Assembly (NCBI GenBank): GCA_013138705.1
Contig: WTCF01000016.1
Location: forward strand, 1 to 5,844
Source of the DNA: Deltaproteobacteria bacterium
GTDB taxonomy: Bacteria; Desulfobacterota; Dissulfuribacteria; Dissulfuribacterales; UBA3076
Direction: 5' to 3'
DNA length: 5,844 bases
Shown here piece by piece: positions 1 through 5,698 of the stretch. Both the position numbers and the translations under genes were made by a program. Each line of letters opens with the position of its first letter. Position 1 is the first letter of the stretch. A model generated the notes under the pieces. The model did not search any database and was not told the DNA's origin. It saw only the letters and a program-made list of their open reading frames with translations.

Positions 1-1688
1 CCGTTTCATCGCCATTGCCATTTGAGGCAGTCAATGGACTGCTGAAAAGGGTCTATTCCCAGCGTGAATCCCTGAATGTCATACATCTTGATTCCACAGA
101 CAGTATTGGCTCATCGATGCCTACGAAATGCCAAATTCTCGAACAAGACTATGTCGGCTTGGAAAAGCAGAGAAGGCAGGTAATTAATGTCTGTCTGGTA
201 GGTGAAAAAGCAACAGCAATAGACTTTCCTCATTGGACGGGCCTGGAAGAAGGCCCTATATTTTCGCTTAAAGAAGAGGATCAAACCATTAAGGAAGTCC
301 TGGGCGGCCCATGCTCTTTTTTGATCTTACCTGTAGTTGGAAACGGCAATTTTTTGGGATACGTTCTTGCAGACAAAAACAGTTGTGATACCCCTGTCTC
401 TTATTGTGAGGCGCGTTTGGCCTCAGCGCTGGTGAGCCATGCTTCCGAGCTCATTGCCAGGGCTGCCAGGCAAAAAGAGATGGTGGATAAGATTGAACAA
501 CAGAACAGGGAACTAAAGATCGCCCACGATCAACAGGCCGGATCCTTAGAACAGAGTGAGCACCTCAAAAGTTTTTATGAAAGCATCATACAAAACCTCA
601 GAAGCGGACTCATAACGCTAAATCAGAAGATGGAAATCAGCCATATCAACAGGTCTGCTGAAAAAATGCTGGGATATCATAAAGGTGATCTGATCGGAAA
701 GTCAATTCGTGTCATTTTGTCCGATTCGGAGAAGGCCGGAGACTGCGTGTTAAAAGAACAGGTTGAGGCAATGGATATTGATTGTGGTCTTTTGTCAGAA
801 ATAAAGATGCAATGCAAAGACGGATGCCAGCTCCCTGTGGAGGCGTGTTTTTCAGTAATTATAGATTCGGCGCAGGAGATAAAGGGGCTGAGTTGCATCT
901 TCCGGGATATTACCGAAAAGAGGCTTATGGAACAGCATCTTGCCCGGATAGGGAGACTGGCCTCGTTAGGGGAGCTGACAGCAGGCGTGGCACATGAGAT
1001 AAAGAATCCTTTGGCCGGTATTAACGGAGCACTTCAGATTTTGTCCCAGGCGTTTTCCAAGGAAAGTCCCGAACGGGAGGTCTTCAAAGAGATATTCAGG
1101 CAGATAAAGCGTTTGGACCAGTCTGTCCACCACCTACTTGAATTTGCCATACCTGTAAAGCCGAAATTCTGTTCAGTAAAATTGATAGACATAATAAACA
1201 GGACAATGCTCCTTGTGGCCAACAGGATAAATGCCGAACGGATTGAGACCAGGGTGAATTTGGACAGCGGTCACCTCCCTGTACAAGGGGATCCGTATTT
1301 GCTCCAACAAGCCTTGCTTAATATTTTGTTAAACGCATTGGACGCCATGAATCCCGGAGGCCTTTTGGAGATCCATACATGCTGGGCGGACAAGGCTGCT
1401 GGCTGCTCGCGTATAAAGTGTATCAGCTCCTTGAACAGGACATTTACGCATGGTGTAAGAGTGATTATCCGTGATAATGGTTGCGGCATCGCTGCCAAGG
1501 ATCTTGATTCCATTTTTAATCCGTTTTGTACTTCTAAGAGCCATGGTACCGGTTTGGGCCTATCTATAACCCACAGAATTATCGAGCAACACAATGGCTC
1601 CATTTTTGTGGAAAGCGACCCTGGTGTTGGGACCACATTTATTATCAACTTTCCCAGCAATCAGATGGAGACGGAGTCATTGACATGA
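1..1688 (+). CDS. Sensor histidine kinase (GAF-PAS-HisKA-HATPase), 5'-partial
   Basis: This is the sensor half of a two-component system. The frame is open to the left edge, and the first possible start, TTG at 15, has no Shine-Dalgarno sequence, so the gene very probably begins upstream. Numbering residues from that TTG, about 5-150 look like a GAF-type sensory domain and 150-188 form a charged coiled coil. A PAS domain spans about 185-298 and ends in the usual FRDITEKR linker. HisKA follows at about 310-378, with the H-box AGVAHEIKNPLAG and phospho-acceptor His327. The ATPase domain has an N-box (LLNILLNALDAM, Asn440), G1 (DNGCGI, Asp487), F-box (IFNPFCTSK) and G2 (GTGLGLSI, 511-518), so all catalytic motifs are present. 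The H-box and NtrC-type partner place it in the NtrB-like group. No membrane segment is visible, so the visible part is cytoplasmic. Seventeen cysteines are scattered through it, and about 25 extra residues lie between N-box and G1. The signal sensed is unknown. Its stop overlaps the regulator start (ATGA), indicating co-translation. Confidence 0.93.
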   Translation, partial: VSSPLPFEAVNGLLKRVYSQRESLNVIHLDSTDSIGSSMPTKCQILEQDYVGLEKQRRQVINVCLVGEKATAIDFPHWTGLEEGPIFSLKEEDQTIKEVLGGPCSFLILPVVGNGNFLGYVLADKNSCDTPVSYCEARLASALVSHASELIARAARQKEMVDKIEQQNRELKIAHDQQAGSLEQSEHLKSFYESIIQNLRSGLITLNQKMEISHINRSAEKMLGYHKGDLIGKSIRVILSDSEKAGDCVLKEQVEAMDIDCGLLSEIKMQCKDGCQLPVEACFSVIIDSAQEIKGLSCIFRDITEKRLMEQHLARIGRLASLGELTAGVAHEIKNPLAGINGALQILSQAFSKESPEREVFKEIFRQIKRLDQSVHHLLEFAIPVKPKFCSVKLIDIINRTMLLVANRINAERIETRVNLDSGHLPVQGDPYLLQQALLNILLNALDAMNPGGLLEIHTCWADKAAGCSRIKCISSLNRTFTHGVRVIIRDNGCGIAAKDLDSIFNPFCTSKSHGTGLGLSITHRIIEQHNGSIFVESDPGVGTTFIINFPSNQMETESLT

Positions 1689-3109
1689 CTAAACGCATAT
1701 TGGTTGTTGATGATGAACATCTGGTCTCGTGGTCTTTGGAAAAGGCCCTTTCCGAGGCCGGTTATTCCGTAGATATAGCTGCTACCGGCGAGGAGGCCAG
1801 GCAGAAGTTTGAGACGTTGTCCCCTCACGTGGTCCTGCTGGATGTCCGGCTGCCGGACGCCAGCGGACTGAACTTGCTTCAGGAATTCAAGGCCCAGGAC
1901 AAAGATGTCATAATCATTATGATCACTGCCTATGCAGATGTGGATTCCGCTGTTCAGACCCTTAGGGACGGGGCTGAAGATTATGTAGGAAAACCCTTTG
2001 ACCTTGAAAATATCAAACACACAGTCAAAAAGGCCCTGGAGAAAAAATACCTCAGGCAGCAAGTGGATTACTTCCACCGTGAAATCAGGCGAAAATATAC
2101 ATACGATAACCTGATAGGCAACTCCCTGGCCATGATCCAGGTCTTCAAGATGATCAAGATCTGCGCGGAAACCGATGTCAAAACTGTGCTAATCCTTGGA
2201 GAAAGCGGCACCGGCAAGGAGCTGGTGGCCAATTCCATCCATTTTCATAGCGCCAGGTCCGAGGCGCCGTTTATAGAGATCAACTGTGCGGCCATACCGG
2301 AGAATCTTCTGGAAAATGAACTCTTTGGCCATGAGCGCGGGGCCTATACTGATGCCGGAAGCAGATACAGAGGCATATTTGAGTCTGCTGAGGGGGGCAC
2401 AGTCTTTCTGGACGAAATCGGAGACATGCCGCTGGCTATGCAGGCCAAGATCCTGAAGGTGATTGACAACAAGAAATTCAGGCGGTTAGGCGGGGGGCAG
2501 GAAATAGAATCAGACGTTCGCATCATTGCGGCAAGCAATCAGGATCTTTTAGGGCTGGTCAATGAGAAGAAATTCAGGGGCGACCTGTTCTTCCGCCTTA
2601 ATGTTATGAATATCCCTCTTCCTCCTCTTCGGGAGCGTAAGGAAGATATCACGGCCTTGGTAAATTACTTCATCGAACGACTCAATGAGGAGTATGGCAG
2701 GGCAGTAAAAGGAATTTCTGAGAAGGCATTAAACTGCTTGATGAATTATAATTGGCCTGGTAATGTCCGCGAACTGAGAAATGCCGTGGAAAGAGCCATG
2801 ATGCTGGAACAGGGAAAGACATTGAGTGCAGAGAATTTCAACCACGACATCACCAGTTTTGTGCGGAAAGACGATAGAAGTTTCCAAGATGAAGCTCAGC
2901 AGGGTGTATTTAAATCAGGCAATGGAAAAATCGTACTGCCGCCGGAGGGTATAGCTTTTAAAGAGGTTGAGAAGGATCTGATCAGACAGGCCTTGGGGAG
3001 GTACAGAGGAAATCAGACTAAGGCTGCCAAGTGCCTCAGGATAACCCGGGATACTCTGAGATACCGGATGAAGAAGTATGATTTTCAATTACAGGAATGG
3101 AAGATGTAG
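1685..3109 (+). CDS. Sigma-54-dependent response regulator, NtrC family
   Basis: This is a complete 474-residue, three-domain transcription activator of normal length for the family. The receiver domain (about 3-118) has acidic residues Asp9 and Asp10, phospho-acceptor Asp53, Thr81 and Lys103. The AAA+ domain (about 141-380) has Walker A GESGTGKE (172-179), Walker B VFLDEIGDM (Asp243-Glu244), switch Asn285, candidate arginine fingers in FRGDLFFRLNV and sensor II in WPGNVREL. The sigma-54 contact loop reads GAYTDA (219-224) rather than the usual GAFTGA. A Fis-type helix-turn-helix (about 424-466, with GNQTKAAKCLRITRDTLRYRM) ends the protein. ATG at 1685 overlaps the kinase stop by 4 bases, so the two are almost certainly a cognate pair. 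The protein should hydrolyse ATP to open sigma-54 promoters; one such promoter lies at 4630-4646. It could act there and also on its own operon, whose promoter is outside the window. Family assignment is firm; target genes are inferred. Confidence 0.97.
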   Translation: MTKRILVVDDEHLVSWSLEKALSEAGYSVDIAATGEEARQKFETLSPHVVLLDVRLPDASGLNLLQEFKAQDKDVIIIMITAYADVDSAVQTLRDGAEDYVGKPFDLENIKHTVKKALEKKYLRQQVDYFHREIRRKYTYDNLIGNSLAMIQVFKMIKICAETDVKTVLILGESGTGKELVANSIHFHSARSEAPFIEINCAAIPENLLENELFGHERGAYTDAGSRYRGIFESAEGGTVFLDEIGDMPLAMQAKILKVIDNKKFRRLGGGQEIESDVRIIAASNQDLLGLVNEKKFRGDLFFRLNVMNIPLPPLRERKEDITALVNYFIERLNEEYGRAVKGISEKALNCLMNYNWPGNVRELRNAVERAMMLEQGKTLSAENFNHDITSFVRKDDRSFQDEAQQGVFKSGNGKIVLPPEGIAFKEVEKDLIRQALGRYRGNQTKAAKCLRITRDTLRYRMKKYDFQLQEWKM

Positions 3110-3124
3110 AAAACCCTTGAATCT

Positions 3125-4474
3125 ATGAAAACCTTTCTATTTTCTATTTTTTTGCTGCTGCCGTTTTATTTTTCAGTCTCCGGTTTTGCCGGCACCTGTG
3201 TGACATCAGAATGTCATCAGGGTCTTGTCCGGACGCCTTACGTCCACCAACCGGTGGCAGAGCAGGAGTGTTCAGGCTGTCACGTACAGAAGTCTGTTGA
3301 ACACCCTCTCAAGTCCGGCAAGAGCTTTACCCTTACAGAAAAAGGAGAAAGACTCTGCTACCAATGTCATGATGCCTTGAATGTCAAGAAAATGGTGCAT
3401 GACCCGGTAGAAGAGGGGGATTGCCTGGGGTGCCACAGACCCCACGGGTCTGACGGCCCCCATCTTCTGGATGTAAAAGAAGATCAGAAAGCGCTTTGCG
3501 GCCAATGCCATGATGAGGAAACCGCCGGTCATGATTATGTGCACGGCCCAGCGGCTTTAGGTGCCTGCACCGGTTGTCACGATCCACATGAATCAGATGA
3601 AAAATCACTTCTGAGACAAGAAACCAATAGTGTCTGTTTCAGTTGTCATTCCGATTTTGCAGATGGGATAAAGTCTGCGCAGACAATTCACGCACCGATA
3701 AAAGATCAGGAATGTACTTTGTGCCATCAGGCCCATTCAGGTGCCTATCCCCACTTGCTCAAGGAAAAAATGCCTGATATTTGCGTCAAGTGTCATGAAA
3801 AAATAGGCCTGGAATACAAGAATGCCAAGACGAAGCATGCCGCCTTATTTATAAGACAGAAGTGCGGAAACTGTCATGTCTCGCATTTTTCCAATACAGA
3901 CAATCTCAATATATCGGCCACGGAGATAGACTTGTGTTTGACATGTCATGGAAAAGATGATTACAGCAAGTCGGATGCATTAAGAAATATCAAGAAGGAA
4001 CTGGAGGGGAAGAAAGATCTCCATGGCCCGATAAAAGAGAAAAGGTGTGTAGTGTGTCATGACCCGCATGGATCTGACAATTTCAGACTTCTTACCGGAC
4101 CGTATCCCGTTACATTTTACGCCGATTACAAAAAGGATACATATGAGTTCTGCCTGAAATGTCATGAAAAGATTTTGCTTTTTCCCGATACCTCTATTTA
4201 CACGAATTTCAGAAACGGTAAGCAGAATCTCCATTACCTGCATGTGGCAAGGCGGAAGGGGCGCACATGCAAGGCGTGTCACGAACCCCATGCCAGCAAC
4301 TGGCCGAAACTGATTAATGACAAAGGCGCTCCTTTCGGGTCCTGGCGTATCCCGATACGCTTTGTTTTGACCAAAAACGGCGGGAGTTGTGCGCCCGGGT
4401 GTCATGGTTCCAAAAAGTATGACCGTCAAGATCCGGTCCTATACAAAAAGTCTCTTGAAGAAACCGGAAACTGA
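3125..4474 (+). CDS. Exported multiheme cytochrome c, 13 CXXCH plus CX4CH and CX3CH (up to 15 hemes)
   Basis: This is a 449-residue exported electron carrier. A signal peptide (Lys2, hydrophobic 4-19, probable cleavage after GFA22) directs it across the inner membrane, where c hemes are attached. Canonical CXXCH motifs start at residues 49, 78, 100, 125, 148, 171, 197, 220, 247, 271, 308, 343 and 382. A CX4CH (25-31) precedes them and a CX3CH (422-427) follows. From residue 41 the protein is seven repeats of the doubled-CXXCH type, each with an upstream H-x-P-like element, CXXCH-x-x-H (CHRPH, CHDPH, CHEPH), a Leu-rich turn and a second heme site. This resembles MtrA-like and other periplasmic wire cytochromes. 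No lipobox or C-terminal anchor is seen, so a soluble periplasmic or secreted location is inferred. It starts 15 bases after the regulator stop with no clear Shine-Dalgarno, suggesting translational coupling within the kinase-regulator operon. The exact partner and terminal acceptor cannot be read from sequence. Confidence 0.95.
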   Translation: MKTFLFSIFLLLPFYFSVSGFAGTCVTSECHQGLVRTPYVHQPVAEQECSGCHVQKSVEHPLKSGKSFTLTEKGERLCYQCHDALNVKKMVHDPVEEGDCLGCHRPHGSDGPHLLDVKEDQKALCGQCHDEETAGHDYVHGPAALGACTGCHDPHESDEKSLLRQETNSVCFSCHSDFADGIKSAQTIHAPIKDQECTLCHQAHSGAYPHLLKEKMPDICVKCHEKIGLEYKNAKTKHAALFIRQKCGNCHVSHFSNTDNLNISATEIDLCLTCHGKDDYSKSDALRNIKKELEGKKDLHGPIKEKRCVVCHDPHGSDNFRLLTGPYPVTFYADYKKDTYEFCLKCHEKILLFPDTSIYTNFRNGKQNLHYLHVARRKGRTCKACHEPHASNWPKLINDKGAPFGSWRIPIRFVLTKNGGSCAPGCHGSKKYDRQDPVLYKKSLEETGN

Positions 4475-4500
4475 ATGGGGGAAATCACCCATTCAGTTTT
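4468..4500 (+). terminator. Hairpin 1, probable intrinsic terminator of the kinase-regulator-cytochrome operon
   Basis: A perfect 12-bp inverted repeat (AAACTGAATGGG at 4468-4479 with CCCATTCAGTTT at 4488-4499) encloses the 8-base loop GGAAATCA. It ends in TTTT and is followed by another T run at 4504-4508. The stop codon of the 15-heme cytochrome (4472-4474) lies inside the left arm. The stem has only three G-C pairs next to the loop and some of the U tract is used in the stem, so termination may be moderate. Confidence 0.6.
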
Positions 4501-4501
4501 A

Positions 4502-4531
4502 GATTTTTGGGGGAAATCACCCCAAAAAATC
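4502..4531. repeat. Hairpin 2, tandem copy of the GGGGGAAATCACCC core
   Basis: A second inverted repeat pairs GGGG (4509-4512) with CCCC (4520-4523) and five T with five A. Two more pairs can form if A4529 is bulged. The 15 bases TGGGGGAAATCACCC at 4508-4522 are identical to 4476-4490 in hairpin 1, 32 bases upstream, while the outer arms differ. No T tract follows it on either strand, so it is not a classic terminator. It may be a structured 3' end, a duplicated protein-binding site or a duplicated terminator core. Confidence 0.6.
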
Positions 4532-4546
4532 GAAAACAAAACATCC

Positions 4547-4587
4547 GTTTAATCTTTAACAGTTTGTTTAACTTATTGTCTTTAAAG
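4547..4587. promoter_or_regulatory. Possible upstream activator region for the sigma-54 promoter
   Basis: This AT-rich stretch holds clustered related hexamers: GTTTAA at 4547, TTTAAC at 4555, GTTTAAC at 4566 and the palindrome CTTTAAAG at 4580-4587. It lies about 70-110 bases before the predicted transcription start, the usual distance for enhancer sites of NtrC-type activators. The motif is low in complexity and the regulator's binding site is unknown, so this is a positional guess only. Confidence 0.2.
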
Positions 4588-4629
4588 TATTTTTTTGCGT
4601 AAAAGATGAAGCGGGAATCCGTCTTAAAG

Positions 4630-4646
4630 TTGGCACAAATAGTGCA
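4630..4646 (+). promoter_or_regulatory. Sigma-54 (-24/-12) promoter for the tetraheme cytochrome
   Basis: The sequence TTGGCAC-AAATA-GTGCA matches the sigma-54 consensus (YTGGCACG-N4-TTGCW). The -24 block is perfect, spacing is exact and the -12 GC is present, with A for G after the -24 block and G for the first T of TTGC. It is the best such match in the non-coding DNA here. It would start RNA near 4657 and leave a leader of about 179 bases. A sigma-54 activator encoded just upstream makes functional use likely. An overlapping palindrome, TAGTGCACTA (4640-4649), covers the -12 element. Confidence 0.75.
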
Positions 4647-4656
4647 CTAATTATGC

Positions 4657-4835
4657 AACATAGTATTGTAGTATACCCTTGGGGGAGGGTATAAGTGTGT
4701 ATGTGGGTCGATTTGACGGCCCTAGTAAAGTAGTATAGGTTTGAGGCGAGAAGGGTCTGAAATAATAGGTTGAAGTGTTTTTTCTGAACATCTGAGGCTT
4801 ATATTAATACAGGAGAAAGATAAGGAGTAAACATA
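4657..4835 (+). other. Predicted long 5' leader of the tetraheme cytochrome mRNA
   Basis: From the predicted sigma-54 start to the ATG there are about 179 bases without a convincing ORF. Close to the 5' end, TATACCC (4672-4678) and GGGTATA (4687-4693) form a perfect 7-bp hairpin with loop TTGGGGGA. The rest is AT- and purine-rich with no recognised riboswitch or clear terminator. The early hairpin could protect the 5' end from decay or mask a binding site; no function can be assigned. Confidence 0.4.
4822..4827 (+). promoter_or_regulatory. Ribosome binding site deciding the ATG at 4836
   Basis: AAGGAG lies 8 bases before ATG 4836, which is optimal spacing. A second AGGAG at 4811-4815 is too far away to serve this start efficiently but adds to a purine-rich landing region. 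This contrasts with the 15-heme cytochrome, which lacks a clear site. Confidence 0.8.
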
Positions 4836-5531
4836 ATGAAATGGAAAATACTATTATTTGTTCCTGTTTTTTGGTTGGGCTTATGGGCCCTTCAGGCAGG
4901 AGCGGGGCTGGCTCCGGGAACGGGGATAGTCCATTCTAAACACGATATGAACGTGGTGTCCAACCCGGATACCCAGACCAGGGTATGTGCTTTTTGTCAT
5001 ACGCCTCACCACGCCCTGGATGACATGGCGGCCGATTATCTGCCGTTGTGGTCCCATGAGCTCACGACAATGACCTTCGGGCACTATGAGACCGTAACAT
5101 TCGACGGCAGATTTCATGAGTCGGCGGACAGGCTTGTAGGGCCTTCAAGGCTGTGCATGAGCTGTCATGATGGTGCGGTGGCCGTGGATCAGCATTACGG
5201 CATTCCCGGCAGTGACATCCGCCCAGGTGACAACTGGGGTGACATCGGTGTGGGTGCTGCTGGAGACCTGACTAACGATCACCCGATCGGCTTTGACTAT
5301 GTAGCAGTTGCCGCTGATGACGATGAGATCAAGGATGAAAGTACGCCGGTCTCAAACCCCAAGGTTGACGACATTCAGCAACTTCTTTATGATGATGATG
5401 GTGATACATTTGAGACCATTATGACCTGCTCGTCCTGTCATGATGTGCACAATACGGATGCAAATGACGACTACTTTTTGTACAATTACCAGGTGGATTC
5501 AATATTTTGCCTCACGTGTCATGACAAATAA
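4836..5531 (+). CDS. Small exported tetraheme cytochrome c
   Basis: This 231-residue protein has an N-terminal signal peptide (Lys2/Lys4, hydrophobic 5-22, likely cleavage after AGA23) and four CXXCH sites: CAFCH (51-55), CMSCH (107-111), CSSCH (198-202) and CLTCH (225-229). The last heme site ends two residues before the C-terminus. Surrounding signatures (SKHD, CAFCHTPH, LCMSCHDGAVA, NDHPI, CSSCHDVHN, FCLTCHDK) belong to a widespread deltaproteobacterial cytochrome family. Four His outside the heme motifs, His36, His58, His149 and His205, sit in these signatures and are good candidates for distal ligands, one per heme. Size and heme number match OmcE-type cytochromes that polymerise into extracellular filaments, but homology to OmcE cannot be proven by eye. 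An acidic segment (161-190) separates hemes 2 and 3. It has its own sigma-54 promoter and a strong terminator, so it is likely monocistronic and inducible. It may instead be a periplasmic or surface electron shuttle. Confidence 0.95.
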   Translation: MKWKILLFVPVFWLGLWALQAGAGLAPGTGIVHSKHDMNVVSNPDTQTRVCAFCHTPHHALDDMAADYLPLWSHELTTMTFGHYETVTFDGRFHESADRLVGPSRLCMSCHDGAVAVDQHYGIPGSDIRPGDNWGDIGVGAAGDLTNDHPIGFDYVAVAADDDEIKDESTPVSNPKVDDIQQLLYDDDGDTFETIMTCSSCHDVHNTDANDDYFLYNYQVDSIFCLTCHDK

Positions 5532-5564
5532 CATAGTATAGACATTTACATCTAGAAGAGTGTT

Positions 5565-5606
5565 AAAAAAAGACCGCCGGCAAGATATTGCCGGCGGTCT
5601 TTTTTT
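5565..5606. terminator. Strong intrinsic terminator after the tetraheme cytochrome
   Basis: AGACCGCCGGCAA (5571-5583) pairs perfectly with TTGCCGGCGGTCT (5588-5600) around the loop GATA. Flanking A6 and T6 extend the stem to 19 bp. T7 follows on the + strand, and the mirror A7 gives a T7 on the other strand, so it could work in both directions. It lies 33 bases past the stop and isolates the cytochrome transcript from the lipoprotein gene. Confidence 0.93.
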
Positions 5607-5610
5607 ATAT

Positions 5611-5634
5611 AGGCTGAAGGCTGAAGGCTGAAGG
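5611..5634. repeat. Tandem heptamer repeat AGGCTGA x3 plus partial copy
   Basis: Three perfect copies of AGGCTGA (5611-5617, 5618-5624, 5625-5631) are followed by a partial AGG. The array lies between the terminator and the next gene's presumed promoter, in non-coding DNA. Its short length points to a microsatellite-like array that could vary in copy number by slippage. Confidence 0.75.
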
Positions 5635-5635
5635 G

Positions 5636-5664
5636 TTGACATATAAGGTTTTTTTTGACAAGAT
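5636..5664 (+). promoter_or_regulatory. Weak sigma-70-like promoter candidate for the lipoprotein gene
   Basis: A consensus TTGACA occurs at 5636-5641 with CAAGAT (3 of 6 matches to TATAAT) 17 bases later. A second TTGACA is at 5655-5660 but has no good -10 at standard spacing. Because a strong terminator lies just upstream, the lipoprotein gene needs a promoter in this gap, and these are the only candidates seen. Confidence 0.3.
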
Positions 5665-5684
5665 GTGCAGGATTTTTATTCAAA

Positions 5685-5689
5685 AGGAG
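5685..5689 (+). promoter_or_regulatory. Ribosome binding site deciding the ATG at 5699
   Basis: AGGAG within AAAAGGAGA lies 9 bases before ATG 5699. It supports a real start for the reading frame that runs off the right edge. Confidence 0.7.
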
Positions 5690-5698
5690 AAAGAGAAG

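Noticed and set aside
15..17. TTG at 15 as the true start of the kinase.
   Set aside because: The frame is open to the left edge, no ribosome binding site precedes the TTG, and the visible GAF-like region seems to begin without its N-terminal part.
1271..2077. Long open frames on the reverse strand opposite the kinase and regulator genes (for example 1271-1660 and 1661-2077).
   Set aside because: They mirror well-supported domain-rich genes on the + strand, have no recognisable domains and lack ribosome binding sites.
3107..3127. Regulator and 15-heme cytochrome lie in the same reading frame, separated only by TAG and five sense codons; possible readthrough fusion.
   Set aside because: The cytochrome has its own start and signal peptide, which must be N-terminal for export. 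A cytoplasmic regulator fused to it would make no sense.
3414..4300. Recurring CATGACCC / TGTCATGA-type DNA words as a possible repeat array or CRISPR.
   Set aside because: They are codons of repeated heme motifs (CHDP, CHE) at irregular spacing, fully explained by the protein.
3980..4429. A 149-codon reverse-strand frame opposite the 15-heme cytochrome.
   Set aside because: The + strand frame has heme motifs throughout this interval; the reverse product is a shadow.
4643..4657. TGCA-N7-TGCA resembling an NtrC binding site.
   Set aside because: It overlaps and follows the -12 element, where an activator could not bind productively, and it lacks the CC/GG inner bases of the NtrC consensus.
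4657..5539. AACATAGTAT occurs at 4657-4666 and at 5530-5539, flanking the tetraheme gene as direct repeats.
   Set aside because: Ten AT-rich bases with no transposase, no terminal inverted repeats and no other sign of insertion; likely chance.
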